Assembly (NCBI GenBank): GCA_950022655.1
Contig: OX465589.1
Coordinates: forward strand, 27,296,970 to 27,360,969
Reading direction: 5' to 3'
Source: Alentia gelatinosa
Lineage: Eukaryota; Annelida; Polychaeta; Phyllodocida; Polynoidae
Length of the DNA stretch: 64,000 bases
This document shows positions 1-11,220 of this stretch, in pieces. Numbering within the stretch: position 1 is the first letter of the stretch; each line of letters opens with the position of its first letter. The notes below the pieces were generated by a model, which made no database searches, had not been told where the DNA came from, and was given only the letters and a program-made list of their open reading frames with translations. A program made the translations under genes and the position numbers.

Positions 1-2
1 GC

Positions 3-758
3 AAAAGTATCACAAAAGCTGTCGCTTCAGAAGAGTCCTCAGCTGAGGAGGATTGTAGTAAGGCGACAAGAAAGGTGAGACGATCTAGTCGCCACGTGCG
101 ATCTATATCCAGGAGCAGGCGGGAGTGGTCATCCGAGACGGATTCAACCGGGTATACTACGGAGACGAGTTCAGAGGACGATAAACGACATCGACGCAGA
201 TCAAAGCACGGATACGGGGCATCGCGAGATGCCAAACGCCGTAGGAAAAGAAAAGAGCGCAAATACGACATAAAGCGCTTTTTAACCAAAGAGGATCGAT
301 CAAAGCAAATGACATTTGAATTGTTAATCAATCTGCTTACCCAACTATCAATGGAACTCATGGAGGAAGGTAAAGACATCAAGGGTCTTTTGCGGCATGT
401 AGCCTTTCTGACGGAAAAGGCAGACACCCGCACGTACACAACAGCTGCATTGGTAAAATATGACATCGAAGTAAGCAGAAAGGCAGTAAAGGAGGGCCTT
501 TCAGCCTTTACAGCAGGTGACCAGGAGCTTTCTACACGTTTCCTAGGAATGGAAGCAACGCGAGATGTAGCAAGGAAAAAGGTCCCAGCAATGGTCAAGA
601 AAGGCTCCAAAGATCAAAGGAAAGGACAGTAAACCGTTATTATGTATAAGTTATCAGGAGGGGTCTTGTACCTTCAAGAACTGTCGTTATGACCATGTGA
701 TGCCGAACATCCCAAATGTGAATGCGATGCCATCAAGAGACTGAAAAGTTCTAAATGA
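3..758 (+). pseudogene. Ngaro-like gag (ORF1), frameshifted, 5' partial
   Basis: The frame is open from base 3, so the visible methionine-like starts are not the true start. The N-terminal part is very rich in R, S, K and E. Residues encoded at about 330-560 resemble the central helical region of the intact gag at 62.4-63.6 kb (LLTQLS...HVAFL...LVKYD against LLRSMS...HIAYL...LVEYD). A stop (TAA, 630-632) ends this frame. The next frame, from about 640, encodes a C-x7-C-x4-C-x3-H finger (CTFKNCRYDH), so a small indel near 610-630 split the gene. A second shift near 700 returns to the first frame, which then runs to a TGA at 756-758. RNA or nucleoprotein binding is inferred from the family. Confidence 0.7.
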
Positions 759-2833
759 ACCAAGGTTACACAGGTATCGAAAGACGATGTATCAGAAAAC
801 GATTGGTGTCTAGAAAACGAAATTGTAGATCAATGTGAAACGAATTGCAAGGTTGAATATCCAAACATAAGTTTACCAAATCTTTATCGTCAGGACCAGA
901 TAATGGATGGTTTTGTTGAAATTGATAAAGATTATCGGAGTAAGGAATCCGACAGTAGTAAACCGGATAGTAGTATAGGAAAAGTGTGCTTCAGTCACGA
1001 TGTATCAGCATCTGATCACGGTGTTGGCTCGAAAAATATCGTTCATTTCTGTGAATGTGGTTTATGCGATAAAGAGCAGGAGAATGTGACTATTTGTCAT
1101 GGTTGTACAACCGATACTTGTAAAAGTGTATCGCAAACCGACAGTTATCATCTTTGCATTGATGCAGGTTATGGTCTTCATTACCCAGTTTTCTATTCAT
1201 GTACAGAAGGCAGTTGTACTTGTTCGTATACGTTTAACGACGAGCAAATTCAATTACTACCATGCAGGTTTGCCTCAGCTATATTATCGTTGGACGAACC
1301 GTCCGATAATGCCTGGTTTGTTTTCTCATGAATTTGTAGAGGTTTTGATATTTTAGATCCAAGTAACCAAACCAGCTACTACCGTGAAAATAATGATTCG
1401 ATTGAATCTGAACCCTTTTACGGTGAAATGTGTGACAAGATCAAAAAAGAACTCGCAGAGGGAAAGGTATCAATTCAATTCCAGAATGTGTACATTCGTT
1501 AGGAGCAGTATAAAAAAAGGACGGTTCGCTCAGACCCATAACAGATTGTAAACGCCCGGAAGGACTAAGTATCAATGCTAATATGGACTCAACAGTATCA
1601 CGTTTTAGATTCAAAAACATAGATATGGCAGGGTAATTAATAACTCCCAATGGTTTCTGTGGTATATCGGATATAAAGGATGCTTACCGAGCGGTTCATA
1701 TTTCCCCTTCACATCGAAAATATCAGGGTTTCTCTTGGCTTTTCCCAGAGGGTGAGCGAATTATTTTTTCTGATAATCGTTTATGTTTTGGATCAAAAAG
1801 CAGCCCTTTTATTTTTAACTCGATATCGGACTTCGTGGTAGAATGTATGGCTGGACAGAGTTATACATGTTGTATAAATTATCTAGACGATTTTTTTGTT
1901 ACTGGTCCCGACCACAAAAGTACCACAGATATTCAGACGGTTCTAAATAACACTTTAAACCTGTTGGGTTTCGAAATCAATCAAAAGAAACTGGTAAAAC
2001 CTGCCCAAAAGGTTACTTTCCTGGGCATTGATATAGACACTACCAAAATGGAATTTTCTCTTCCAAAAGAAAAAGTGGATAGGGCAAAAAAGGAAGTTAG
2101 TGACTGCCTAACGAAAAAATGGATATCTTACAAGAGTTTTGAACGAACAGTAGGCTACCTCGCACATTGCGCAACCATTATCTATGGCGGACGCACATAT
2201 ATGCAAGCCAGTTATGAATTTTTGAAAAAACACAAAAATCATAGACGTTTCATTCTCACAGATGAAGTTATCGCTGACTTAAAATGGTGGAATTCATTTA
2301 TCGGAATCTTCAACGGTAAAACTATGATTGTAAAACAAAAAGAAACAGACTTTCTAGTTACTGACTCCTCAATGTATGGATTCGGCGCCTTTGTTGATAA
2401 CAATTTTATGTTTGGATCATGGGATAATAGCACTCCCACATGTATACACACTGAAAGTTGTCCGACCATAGACAATTTTGACAATATAATAACAGTTCTT
2501 GAACTTTGGCCAATTGTCAAATCTTTTTCGAGATGGTTGAATCGATTTTCAAACAAAGTGATACACGTCTACACAGACAATACCCAGGTAAAATCGATGT
2601 TGCGCTCTGGAAAAAGCGCTAACGTTTCAGCTATGAAATGGCTGAGAGAATTGTACTGGATGTCCGCATTATACAATTTCCGTATCGTATCTCATTACAT
2701 CCATACCACAGATAACATTTTCGCAGATGCCTTGTCTCGATTAAACTCTAATTCCCATGCTGATATCGCTAGGAAATGTATAAATGATTCCACGATACCA
2801 TGTTGCTTTTTCAGAACGACAGATCTACCTTGA
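759..2833 (+). pseudogene. Ngaro-like pol: reverse transcriptase and RNase H, broken by stops and a frameshift
   Basis: Reads as one decayed pol gene. Lesions seen by comparison with the intact pol at 60.2-62.4 kb are TGA at 1329-1331, a one-base shift near 1470-1485, TAA at 1511-1513 and TAA at 1634-1636. From 1637 to 2833 the frame is open. Reverse transcriptase landmarks are SDIKDAYRA near 1665, the catalytic YLDD at 1880-1891 and FLGIDID near 2020. RNase H landmarks follow: TDSSMYGFG (~2360), LELWPIV (~2500), TDNTQVK (~2575) and FADALSRL (~2720). The frame is open upstream to the TGA at 756. Its first ATG is at 903, 48 codons in, so normal initiation at the pol start is not obvious. The last 50 bases overlap the recombinase frame. 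Confidence 0.85.
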
Positions 2834-3767
2834 GAAAAAATCCATGGATCTAAAAATGGCAGGATGGGCAGATTCCACCTGGATCACAAAGAAATCACAA
2901 TGGAATCGATTTCTGAACTTTTGCGAGGACTATGAACTATCGCCGTTACCGGCTACTACCGATACAGTATCCTTATATATCGCTTATCTGTCAGATTTTT
3001 TATCGTACTCCTCTATTACCAATTATATAAGTGCGATATGGTCTTTTCATGAATTTTTTGATGTACCTCACGCCCCAAAATCGTCTTATCAAATGAAAAT
3101 GACCATGAGAGGTCTAAAGCGAAAATTGGGCAATAACCCCAAGAGGTCTGAAGTTATTCTTCCGTCACAATTGTCATTGATTTATCACAATTTATGTTTT
3201 AAATTTGACCAAGATTTGATTTTCTGGTTTGCAGTGTGCTTATCCTTCAGATGTCTACTAAGGAAATCGCACATTACAGCCTCTGTTCATACGTTATTAT
3301 TCTCTGATCTGAAATTAACAGATTATGGTTTTGAGTTATCAATTAGGTCTTCAAAGACCATACAATATAAAGACCGGGTCTTGTATATCCCGGTAGTTCG
3401 TTCGAACTCTTGTTTATGTCCAGTATTTATATGGGACATCATGTCAAAACGATATTTTCCTTCAAACTCGGATCCTCTGATCCCTAATGGTTTTTCTCCA
3501 CCCAATTTCTGCGCTTATGATTACAAGGTTTTCTACAAGCGTTTCAAACTAGAATGTAACCGAATAGGATTGAGAGGCAAGTTTACCCCTCATAGCCTAA
3601 GGAGAAGTGGAGCAACTTTTCTTTCATCCATGGGGATACCACTTCACGAAATTAAGGACATGGGCGATTGGCGCTCATGGAGTGTATTATTGTACCTGAA
3701 AGACACTATGGATCACAAATTGATCAGGGATTATTCGATTGCTAAAGAGTTATCAAAGTATAGTTAA
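2784..3767 (+). CDS. Tyrosine recombinase (ORF3) of the decayed Ngaro-like element
   Basis: An intact 327-codon frame starting at ATG and overlapping the end of pol by 50 bases in another frame. It has the phage-integrase-type catalytic set: arginine in SFRCLLRKSH (R156 or R160), the HSLR box (H270, R273), GDW (W296) and the nucleophile in VLLYL (Y304). Residues 20-110 form the N-terminal helical DNA-binding part (W..FL.FC, YL..LSYSSI..Y.SAIW). In this family the enzyme is thought to integrate a circular DNA intermediate, usually without target-site duplication. It is still open although gag and pol are broken, so it could have decayed later or by chance. I see no sign of expression. Confidence 0.85.
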   Translation: MIPRYHVAFSERQIYLEKKSMDLKMAGWADSTWITKKSQWNRFLNFCEDYELSPLPATTDTVSLYIAYLSDFLSYSSITNYISAIWSFHEFFDVPHAPKSSYQMKMTMRGLKRKLGNNPKRSEVILPSQLSLIYHNLCFKFDQDLIFWFAVCLSFRCLLRKSHITASVHTLLFSDLKLTDYGFELSIRSSKTIQYKDRVLYIPVVRSNSCLCPVFIWDIMSKRYFPSNSDPLIPNGFSPPNFCAYDYKVFYKRFKLECNRIGLRGKFTPHSLRRSGATFLSSMGIPLHEIKDMGDWRSWSVLLYLKDTMDHKLIRDYSIAKELSKYS

Positions 3768-4018
3768 TGGGCTTGCCGTGTGTTAACTCTAATTAGCCAC
3801 GAGTAATCCGCCAAGTAATACTCTGTTGTCTTATACTTACCCTATTATACTGTTGTTTATATATATCATAGTTAGTGCTATTCGCACAGTAATATATAGA
3901 CATACAGAGGTTGTACCTCCTTCATGTATATATCTTTACACAAACACTGGCACACAATTTGGACGTATATATTCAAAGAGAGTCAATGTACATCGGATAC
4001 TATAGAGGAAACCCATGA
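3768..4018. other. 3' flank of the Ngaro-like element, no gene seen
   Basis: AT-rich sequence with short TATATA runs. It may contain the element's 3' terminal repeats, but without a second copy in the window I cannot delimit them. Confidence 0.4.
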
Positions 4019-4295
4019 AAGTTTAGGGTCTGAGCCCGTATCCCATCTCATTTGAATCACATAGTAATTCACAAGGCGAAGCCTTGTGAATTACTATGTG
4101 ATTCAAATGAGATGGGATCTAGCTCTGACCCTAAACTTGAATGGGTTTCAGAATTTATCTCACCTTTAATATTGACTAATGAGCTAATATTTGTGACATT
4201 ATCCCCCATTGGATATTTTACCTATATATCTAATGGGCGTTAGATACGAGTTCACAATGTTAAGTCTATGGAGAAAAAATATCTGGGGTGAGATA
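4019..4295 (-). mobile_element. Foldback element, TATCTCACC type, copy 1
   Basis: A near-perfect foldback (arms about 4019-4077 and 4081-4139) closes on the tip AAGGCGAAGCCTT. A 16-base spacer follows, then a body bounded by inverted motifs: TATCTCACC at 4156-4164 and GGGGTGAGATA at 4285-4295. This is the same plan as the element at 51.79-52.11 kb, where both the motifs and the side of the foldback agree. There is no coding capacity, so it is presumably mobilised in trans if at all. Confidence 0.65.
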
Positions 4296-4299
4296 TATG

Positions 4300-5285
4300 T
4301 ATTTACGTGGACTATGTATGAAATATTTGGGGGTTTTCGTGCAGTGTCCGCCATTACCCATTCGTTAACACTCTAAGCGTAACGTGCGTTACTACACTAC
4401 TGTGCAGGAAGTGATTTTTACTGTATATCTTACCAACGCTTAGTAAATACCTTAGTTACGGCAGTATATATATGTAGAAATAATTTATCCACAATCATTA
4501 AAATACTTTTATGTATTTTTTCTATGGGACATTTGGTGAAACAGTGAGTAGACCTTTGAGTTAACGTTCAAACCCTAGAAAGCAGAGCTGGATGAATTTA
4601 TGTAAATGAGTTTTTACGATTTATTGGTCTCTCAAGATCTACTTCTTAAATTTCACATTGATTGGGGGTACATGTATAAATCCACCTTGACTAGATATTA
4701 TCTGACTGGAGAAATCTTGAAATAAAAGTAACAAGTTCAAATGAAGTCTGTAAATAGCTACGCGATTGAATTTTGGCTAACACAATTCACTGCTCATCAG
4801 TGGTGTAATTAGCTTACCATGGGATGAGACCGCTGGAGATAATCTTTCTTTTCGCGACATTGAGTCATTTCGCCTGAGATAACATGATAAGGGTGGCGTT
4901 ACAATGCATTAATGGAACGAGAAGCAAGTTCTTCTCCATATAGAGGGCAGTAGTGACGCGAATGTATTATTTACATGTAATGACGATGTTGTATTGTTAT
5001 CAAGTCAAGCGTGCAGTGTACCTTATTATCAATCGTATACAAAGCCCCCATTGAAAATGTATGGGGACTCAGTAAACCACTACCCATTGTATAAAACCTG
5101 TCAGATACCATAACTGTGGTATACGGATGGAAACCTTTGGTATACGGCCTCAAAACCATGGTATACGGGAAAAATAGTCCCTTTTGCCATAGAGCAAAGA
5201 AATAGTTCCTATTGTTATACCCGTTTATATGGCAATTACTGGGTTTAATATATTCTAAAAGATGGATAATAAATGCAACAAACCA
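4300..5285. other. Non-coding stretch, short GGTATACGG repeats
   Basis: No gene recognised. A motif close to TTTTCGTGCAGTG at 4335-4347 matches the end of the TIR element at 32740-33119 and may be a solitary terminus. Around 5115-5170 the string GGTATACGG recurs three times in 60 bases. Confidence 0.4.
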
Positions 5286-5407
5286 TGATTTTGTGGACAG
5301 GCGGATCTGTAAATCACTTGCGGTTGACCTCGTAATACACTCGCTAGCGCTCGTGTATTACTACGCGTCAACCTCTCGTGGTTTACGGCTGCCTGTCCAC
5401 AAAACCG
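5286..5407. repeat. Foldback hairpin, ~58-bp arms
   Basis: The left arm begins GATTTTGTGGACAGGCGG and the right arm ends with its complement. The centre is ACTCGCTAGCGCTCG. Its core (GTTGAC..GTAATA / TATTACTACGCGTCAAC) is shared with the hairpins at 5463, 18820 and 37474. Confidence 0.75.
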
Positions 5408-5462
5408 TCGATTATTGTCTATATATATTCAGGGTACCATTTTGTACTGTGTAGTGAATAAA

Positions 5463-5800
5463 TACACAATATTGACTGGTTTCAGATACAAGCGGCCGTA
5501 TGCTCCAAGGAGTTGACGCGTAGTAATATCCGAGCGTATGCAAGGATATTGCGTAAAGTCAACTCTGAGGAGCATACAACCGCTTTTATCTGAAACCAGT
5601 CTATATTGTATTTTAATATCCACCTTTTCTGGACAAGTGGCATGTCGATATCAGGTCGTTTTAGTTATGCACTTTTTTCCCTTACGGACTATTTTTCCGT
5701 ATGCGACACCCGGAGCATACAACATATCCGTATGCGCCGGGTATGTCCATACACACTCCCTATGTGTTTTCTATGGACACTTTGTATTAGGTGAATGATA
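5463..5800 (-). mobile_element. Foldback element with TATCCACC body, copy next to 5.3-kb hairpin
   Basis: Foldback 5463-5610 (arms TACACAATATTGACTGGTTT and its complement, core GTTGACGCGTAGTAATATCC). To its right is a body starting TTTTAATATCCACCT at 5611, and a weak inverted match AGGTGAATGATAAAG lies near 5788-5802. The spacer (AATACAATA-like) and the CTGGTTT arm start match the elements at 18.8 and 37.5 kb. The right limit is uncertain. Confidence 0.5.
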
Positions 5801-5829
5801 AAGGTCAAACCTGAATAGGATTACAGCTT

Positions 5830-6230
5830 TATCCTACCCCTAATAGAAAACCATCATTGGTTTAACATAGACAAATCTTATATGGTATGCCAGGGCATAA
5901 AGTAGAATCTATGAACCTAGAGAAACAAAAGAAAATAACAATCAGCGATCAGGAGTTTTCCACCTGTGTGAATAGTTCCAGCTGCAGACCAGAAATTCTG
6001 ACAGCTTTTAAACATGGACGGAATCGAGTCAGACTTTCCTAAAGTATCATAAGGTCGTGGAGGAGGGGTAGGATAAATACGAAACCGAACTTGAGTTAGA
6101 CTTTTCAGTGTCTATGCCACTCTGGTCAGGTCTGTTCCTCACCAAGCTCAGCTAACGCTACGTGTAGTAATACACGACCTTCCCGTCGTGGCATGCACAC
6201 TGACTAGTCCAACTCTCGTTCGGTTTCTAC
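5830..6230 (+). mobile_element. Foldback element, TATCCTACCCC type, copy 1
   Basis: The body runs from TATCCTACCCC (5830-5840) to the inverted motif GGGGTAGGATA (6065-6075). A short spacer and an imperfect foldback (about 6080-6230) follow, with outer arms CGAAACCGAACTTGAGTT and its complement. The sequence just inside the left motif (TAATA....GGTTTAACAT) resembles the copies at 16955 and 38694. Confidence 0.65.
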
Positions 6231-6302
6231 TGATTATTTCCTGGTCTTGTGAGGCCGGAACAAAGGGTCCGACCCATTCTTTTTAATCAGCATTTGAAAA
6301 AT

Positions 6303-6541
6303 TAGCCTACCCCTAATAAAAATAGCCCAGGCTTAACATCGGCTTTGTTTGTGTCACTACTTTCTAATACTGACAAAAAAAGTGGAAACGGGGTAGAATA
6401 AAATCTAGACGCCACTCGTTTGAGTTTGAGTTTATTTGTGTCACTCATTTGGTTGGCTCCGTAATGTTATTCGTCTTCCACTTGTGAAATTACGAAACCA
6501 ACAAAATGCGTGACATAAATAAACTCAGACTCAAACTCATG
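6303..6541 (+). mobile_element. Foldback element, TATCCTACCCC type, copy 2 (short)
   Basis: TAGCCTACCCC at 6303-6313 and GGGGTAGAATA at 6390-6400 bound an 88-base body. A foldback at 6417-6541 follows, with arms that are variations of TGAGTTTGAGTTTATTTGTG. It has the same orientation as the preceding copy and lies only about 70 bases from it. Confidence 0.65.
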
Positions 6542-6549
6542 ACGTCTCT

Positions 6550-8030
6550 TGATGTCATATTTTGTGATGGTCTTACCTGTAGTTTTGCGCTCAGATTCAT
6601 TCAGGATGAATGGTTCATAGGTTTGCAGCTTGCTTCACGTGCTGGGTTAATTTGCTACCTCCAGGTCAAACCTCACTCCAGGTCAAACCTTACTGTCAGT
6701 ATGAGGTGCACGAACCCACTGAGGAACACAACTTGCAAGCTTCGTAGCTATCGAAGGACAAATCTTGTTATAACAGCTGATGTAAGAGGGACCAAGCGGA
6801 AGACCGGCTAAGCCGAGCTTGGGTTGATAACAAAAATCTTTGTAATTACGACCCTAATAAAAATCACTAAAAAACACAAAAACAGGTCCACAGTATTGCA
6901 ATCTCCTACCAGATTACTAAGACCACTTTGGCTTACTTGTGGCATGTTCTGTGCTAGGAGAGTCACAGTGAGATCACCCGGTGTTGCATGGAGCTAGAAA
7001 CTAAACTGTTGAGCTAGAAACTAAGCCTCCTCCCTACTGCTGACGTAGGCAATCTGTAAAGCAGTGCATTTGACAGCCTCCTCTTACTTTGGGCATGTGG
7101 ATCTCTTCCATTATAAATGAAACAAAAAAAATTCTCCCGAAGCTACTTTAGTGAAGTGTTCCATATTTAATATGTTACAGATGTCAGGAAACTAGATTAC
7201 ATCTCCCTTTTATGTAATACATGCTTAAAAAGACACCGTACCAAAAGTCTCCATCTGGTATGAAAAGAACTCGTGTCAAAAGGTGGGCTAGTTTTAGATA
7301 CAGGTTGTTTTTATGTTGTTCAGCGATGGACTGCACACATGACTCGCTGATAAATAAAATCCACTTAATTGTCAAAGGAATATCAGGCAATTTGACTGAA
7401 AACTAAAACCCATGTCACTTTCCTGACATCAGTTATAATCATGTCAGTATGTTGTAGAACACTTATGCTATACTACACCATGGCTGCCATCCTTCTACCT
7501 TTGTCATACCTCAGTATCTTAGCAGACAGCCATTGAATCAATCGTCGGACTTATTAAAGTGACGTCTTGGAAATAACTAGCAGTGCCAGATTCGAGGCTC
7601 ATAGACTAATTTGGGTTCTGATTGCAGGGATTCATTTATCAATAATTTATTTCATATTGTGTATACTAATCACGTGTAGTCTCAGATACAGGATGGCATA
7701 ACCCAGATCACTTCCAGAAGACATGTGGGTCATCGGAAAATTGTTCTGACAGGTATTTTCACGGGTTTCCTGCCGCCGATGCGGTAAGGGATCGACAGGA
7801 TCGTTGACTTCCTCAGTAGTCACGATAGCCAACGCCACGTGTGCCACAAACATTTATTAGAAATTATTCTGTATTGTATATTTATTATAAGCCAATGAAA
7901 TATAAATGCAAGTTCAATAAGATGGGAAAGAAAACATGAAGGCAGGTTTGGCTGAAAATAAGAAGAACCAGGATTTAGGGAATACTAGGATAGTGTATCA
8001 AGATGTAGGAGCAGAACAAGTTAGTTTACT
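6550..8030. other. Non-coding stretch with one weak coding-like segment
   Basis: No recognisable gene. Between about 7650 and 7855 the sequence is locally GC-richer and open on the - strand for 68 codons from an ATG at 7853. On the + strand, a segment ending in CTGACAG before GTATTTTC (7750/7751) could equally be an exon. Neither reading is convincing. Confidence 0.3.
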
Positions 8031-8074
8031 AAACCTGTACTAAACGAGCCTATCGGCTCGTTTAGTACAGGTTT
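8031..8074. repeat. Perfect hairpin, 20-bp arms
   Basis: AAACCTGTACTAAACGAGCC, a four-base TATC loop, and the exact reverse complement. TTAGTTTACT and ATAGTTAA flank it. It could be the remnant of a very short MITE. A terminator role is unlikely in this eukaryotic context. Confidence 0.8.
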
Positions 8075-8390
8075 ATAGTTAAAAAAGAATTTCTTCGGAA
8101 AATTGATGACACCAAAATTTCATCAATAATTGCGGATAGGCTCAAAAAGCCTTTTACAGCATAAGGAGAAATGATTGTCATCATAGAAATTGTTAATCGT
8201 TATAATTGTGTAAACTGTTCTCCGGGGACACACACAACCTGCAAACAGCAGAAGGTCTTTGTAATGCTTTATGTGAAATAAAAATAAAATCTAAAAAAAG
8301 TAACAAGTGGTCACTGCATAAGCTCCAGTCCTGCAGTAAATAAACGGTGAGTGACTCATTGGCTGTAGTTTACATTTACATAAGCGGGGT

Positions 8391-8469
<79 letters not shown>
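8391..8469. repeat. (AT)n microsatellite
   Basis: About 38 uninterrupted AT dinucleotides. A low-complexity tract; array length may be unreliable in assembly. Confidence 0.97.
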
Positions 8470-8472
<3 letters not shown>

Positions 8473-8734
8473 GATTGTTCTGCTAATGCCCTCGTACGCA
8501 ACTGATTTGCCTGACAATTCTGAACCTATGTAGGGAAAGAACAACAACTATTAGTTTGGACACTAATTGGTGATTGGTGGGTAGAAGAGATTGAAGGATA
8601 ATACACTGTATCACAATGACAACACACTATATCATATCAGTTTCAACTTGGACAGACCAGAACATATAAATTCAAATGCCTCCTTGAACTGAATTTTCGA
8701 GGCATAAAGCCTGTTATTGTATTTGAATACTGTA

Positions 8735-8797
8735 TCGTTTGACCACAGAGTAATGCACTCAGCTTCGCTTCGTGGATTACTCTGCAGTCAAACTCGA
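8735..8797. repeat. Foldback hairpin with CTTCGC tip
   Basis: Arms CGTTTGACCACAGAGTAAT and ATTACTCTGCAGTCAAACTCG around CACTCAGCTTCGCTTCG. The tip resembles those of the other foldback elements in the window. No bounded body was found beside it. Confidence 0.6.
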
Positions 8798-9240
8798 CGG
8801 AGTACGGACCAAGTTATTTTCATCTCGTGGTTTTCCTTCTAATAATACAAAAGTGATTGGCGCAGATGTGGGTGGCGCAAAGGTAAGAAAATGGCGTTTA
8901 AATCAAATCTAAAGGGACACAGTGAGTGTGACTGAATTCCAGTTGTTCCTCGTTATTGTGACCATAAATACTCACCTCGTTCTGTTAACACGGTGAGTAA
9001 GTAAGGTCTAAACATCTCTCAAAAAAATCCATTCAGTCACACTAGCTATGTCTCTAAATATTACATACCTAAGTGTGCATATCAAATACTGCCCACCTTT
9101 AGGAGTGTAATGTATGTGGCTGCTGTGATTCCCACTTCAGAAGTCATTAATATGGAGGTCTTTTCATCGATTTTAGGTATTTGATAATAAGCAAACGTTC
9201 TGGCTGTGGACAAAACGGATCTCGCTCTGACCTCAAACCA
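8798..9240. other. Non-coding, nothing recognised
   Basis: Ordinary AT-rich sequence with stops in all frames. Confidence 0.4.
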
Positions 9241-9549
9241 GGGACCTGTTTCACTAGTTTTGTGACATGTCTAGATGGCGTCTAGATGGTGTGTCCGGTT
9301 TCATAAGAACTAGAGATTAGACTTTCTTTTGTCCGTTCTTGCTTGCACTGTTGGTGCCGTTTTTCATATCTGTCTAACACTTTTGTCACACAACTAGTGA
9401 AACAGATCCATGATGTGTAGATTTGTCTAATTCTTATGTTTGGGGTCTGTCTTTTCTTAAGGGCAGCTACTTGTGTTGTCACGAAACTAGACAACCCAAA
9501 TGTCTGCATGGTGTCACAGACATGCCACGAAACTAGTGAAACAGGTCCC
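9241..9549 (+). mobile_element. 309-bp MITE, GGGACCTGTTTCACTAG family, copy 1
   Basis: Terminal inverted repeats GGGACCTGTTTCACTAGTTT and its complement ending GAAACAGGTCCC. An inverted terminus-like sequence also sits in the middle (AACTAGTGAAACAGATCC near 9393). The element therefore looks like two half-units fused. The copy at 32119-32427 has the same length and layout, and the copy at 25462-26030 is inverted and expanded. It has no coding capacity and no clear target duplication. Confidence 0.85.
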
Positions 9550-10236
9550 AGAACTGTTTCGTCCACAGTAAGGACGGTTCCTAATATGCAGTAAATTTGA
9601 ATATTGTGATCTTGTAGATGTATCACTCAGCGGAAGAGAACGAACTGATTACAGACTATGATAAGCTCAGCACTCGGGGTCTGTGATAGGAAAAGTGTAA
9701 GCTTCGAGAACCAATCTCAATGTGTTGTCCGTGAGACACTCTAAGCACCTACTCGTGCAAAGGTATTTGTGGTCGCTGTTTGAAGAAAATAAATATTGCC
9801 TTGTTGACACACTTGGCACCAATATAACAACAAGGATTAACTCCAAAATTAAGCTTGAAATTAAACGTCCCAAACTGAACGTTCCGAAGATCCCTACTGT
9901 ACCATAAAAATTAGCTATGGAACTGCCTGGAGTCAAATGAACAATGTATTAGGAATAGATTGCTGATCACAATATGGATTGAATTTTATCAATAATGGAG
10001 ATGTTGCCTAAACAAACAAATAAACAAACAAAAAGGAATAGGGTTAGATTAAAGACTTAGTTGAAAAAGTATGCTGTAGTATCACTCTGTGGAGATCTCC
10101 TAAGATAATCAGGGATTCTTCTTAACGAACTATGCTCAGATTGGGCCTTTTGATATTGAGGGTATTGTTACAATTTCCCCCTAGGCTGTCACTTGCTTAT
10201 TGTACAATTTGATAATCTCTGGATGGAACCTCGTTT
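9550..10236. other. Non-coding, nothing recognised
   Basis: AT-rich. Contains a short AAACAAACAAATAAACAAAC run near 10010. No gene supported. Confidence 0.4.
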
Positions 10237-10631
10237 TACTAGAGCGTGCTTGCACGCCCTATATACATCATCTAGAGGTTAGAGGGGTTCATACAAACTT
10301 CCAGGATACTGCATACAAACTATCCCTTCACTATCTGTGTGCTATTCACTGTGATAGTGAGAACAGAGCAGGGAGCCAGTGTCACAGTGTCTTAGAGGCG
10401 TGCCCAGCTGACCATGACCAATCACTTAAGATCAAAATACCTCAAGACCTACTGGTACTTGATGTGTTTGGATCATAGATAGGCAGTTGCAGAAATGGCA
10501 AGTTGACTGGGTGCAAGTGGGTTACAGAAAACTATCCATAGGCTGAGTTTAACTCAAACCTGTTAATTGTTATTCATAAATAATTGCACGCTCATTCATC
10601 AATGATGAACATACTACTTGCTCCTAGTTTT
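10237..10631 (+). repeat. ~390-bp interspersed repeat R1, copy 1
   Basis: One of four related copies (others at 10872, 48783 and 53371). It starts with a TAGAGCGTGCTTGCACG hairpin-like head and TCTAGAGGTTAGAG. The middle contains AGGCGTGCCCAGCTGACCA and CCTCAAGACC. The end contains GCACGCTCATTCATCAATGA followed by TGCTCCTAGTTTT. GAGCGTGC at the head and GCACGCTC near the tail are inverted. It could be a SINE or a MITE: I found no convincing pol III boxes, poly-A tail or target duplication. The 92-codon open frame inside is not conserved between copies. Confidence 0.8.
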
Positions 10632-10871
10632 CAGAGTGTTCCTTATGCAATGGCCTCACCACCTGAGTAGTTTAGCTGGACTGGTGGCACTAGTAGATTT
10701 ATATAATATGTAATCATGCGGCCCTGTCAGCGGGAGCCCGGCAGTGAGTGCCCGCAATATGCGGCGGGTCTATTGTAGGCCGCTTTTGCCGACCTTCAAG
10801 TGGGTGCCCAGCAGTGTTGGTTGGCAGAAACACCTTAATAGTTAGAGTGAACAAAAAGCACTACCAGATTT

Positions 10872-11220
10872 TTAGAGCATGCTTTCAAGCGCTATATACA
10901 TCGCCTAGAGGTTAGAGTAGTCATATTGAACTTCCAGCGTGCTTCCAGAAAACTGTGCAGGGTGCCAGGGGCCCGTTACATAAATTCTGAACGATAGGAG
11001 CAGTAGACGATACGATCTATCGAATAATGTACGACCTCGTAGACGATCCATGCTCAATGTGGTTTAACAATATAGATCGTAGGGAGACACGTGAATCTCG
11101 TGGTTAGTGGATTACAGAAAACTATCCGTTGACTGAATGTAACCAAAACCTTTTGAGTGTTATTTATTTATGATTGTACGCTCATTCATCCATGATGAAC
11201 GTACTAATTGCTCTTATTTT
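10872..11220 (+). repeat. Interspersed repeat R1, copy 2, with internal replacement
   Basis: Head (TTTAGAGCATGCTTTCAAGC) and tail (GATTGTACGCTCATTCATCC ... TTGCTCTTATTTT) match the other copies. The middle, from about 10975 to 11095, is replaced by unrelated sequence beginning GGGGCCCGTTACATAAA. That beginning resembles the sequence at 29771 and may be a fragment of another MITE family. Confidence 0.7.

Larger units (their letters stand above)
1..3950 (+). mobile_element. Ngaro-like tyrosine-recombinase retrotransposon, decayed copy, 5' end outside window
   Basis: This is a DIRS-order retrotransposon. It has a gag-like frame with a CCCH finger, then reverse transcriptase/RNase H with a YLDD motif, then an overlapping tyrosine recombinase. 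Gene order and protein similarity match the full-length - strand element at 58.8-63.8 kb. No methyltransferase-like region follows RNase H, which argues for the Ngaro branch rather than DIRS1/PAT. The left end lies outside the window. After the recombinase stop at 3767 I see no direct repeat pair, so the right limit near 3950 is a guess. Gag and pol carry several stops and frameshifts, so the copy cannot make all its own proteins. Confidence 0.85.

Noticed and set aside
8391..8469. (AT)n tract as origin or regulatory element
   Set aside because: A plain microsatellite with no supporting context.
9282..9626. 114-codon - strand frame
   Set aside because: Lies almost wholly in the 309-bp MITE and is not conserved in its other copies.
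10200..10478. 92-codon frame inside repeat R1
   Set aside because: Not kept open in the other three copies of the repeat.
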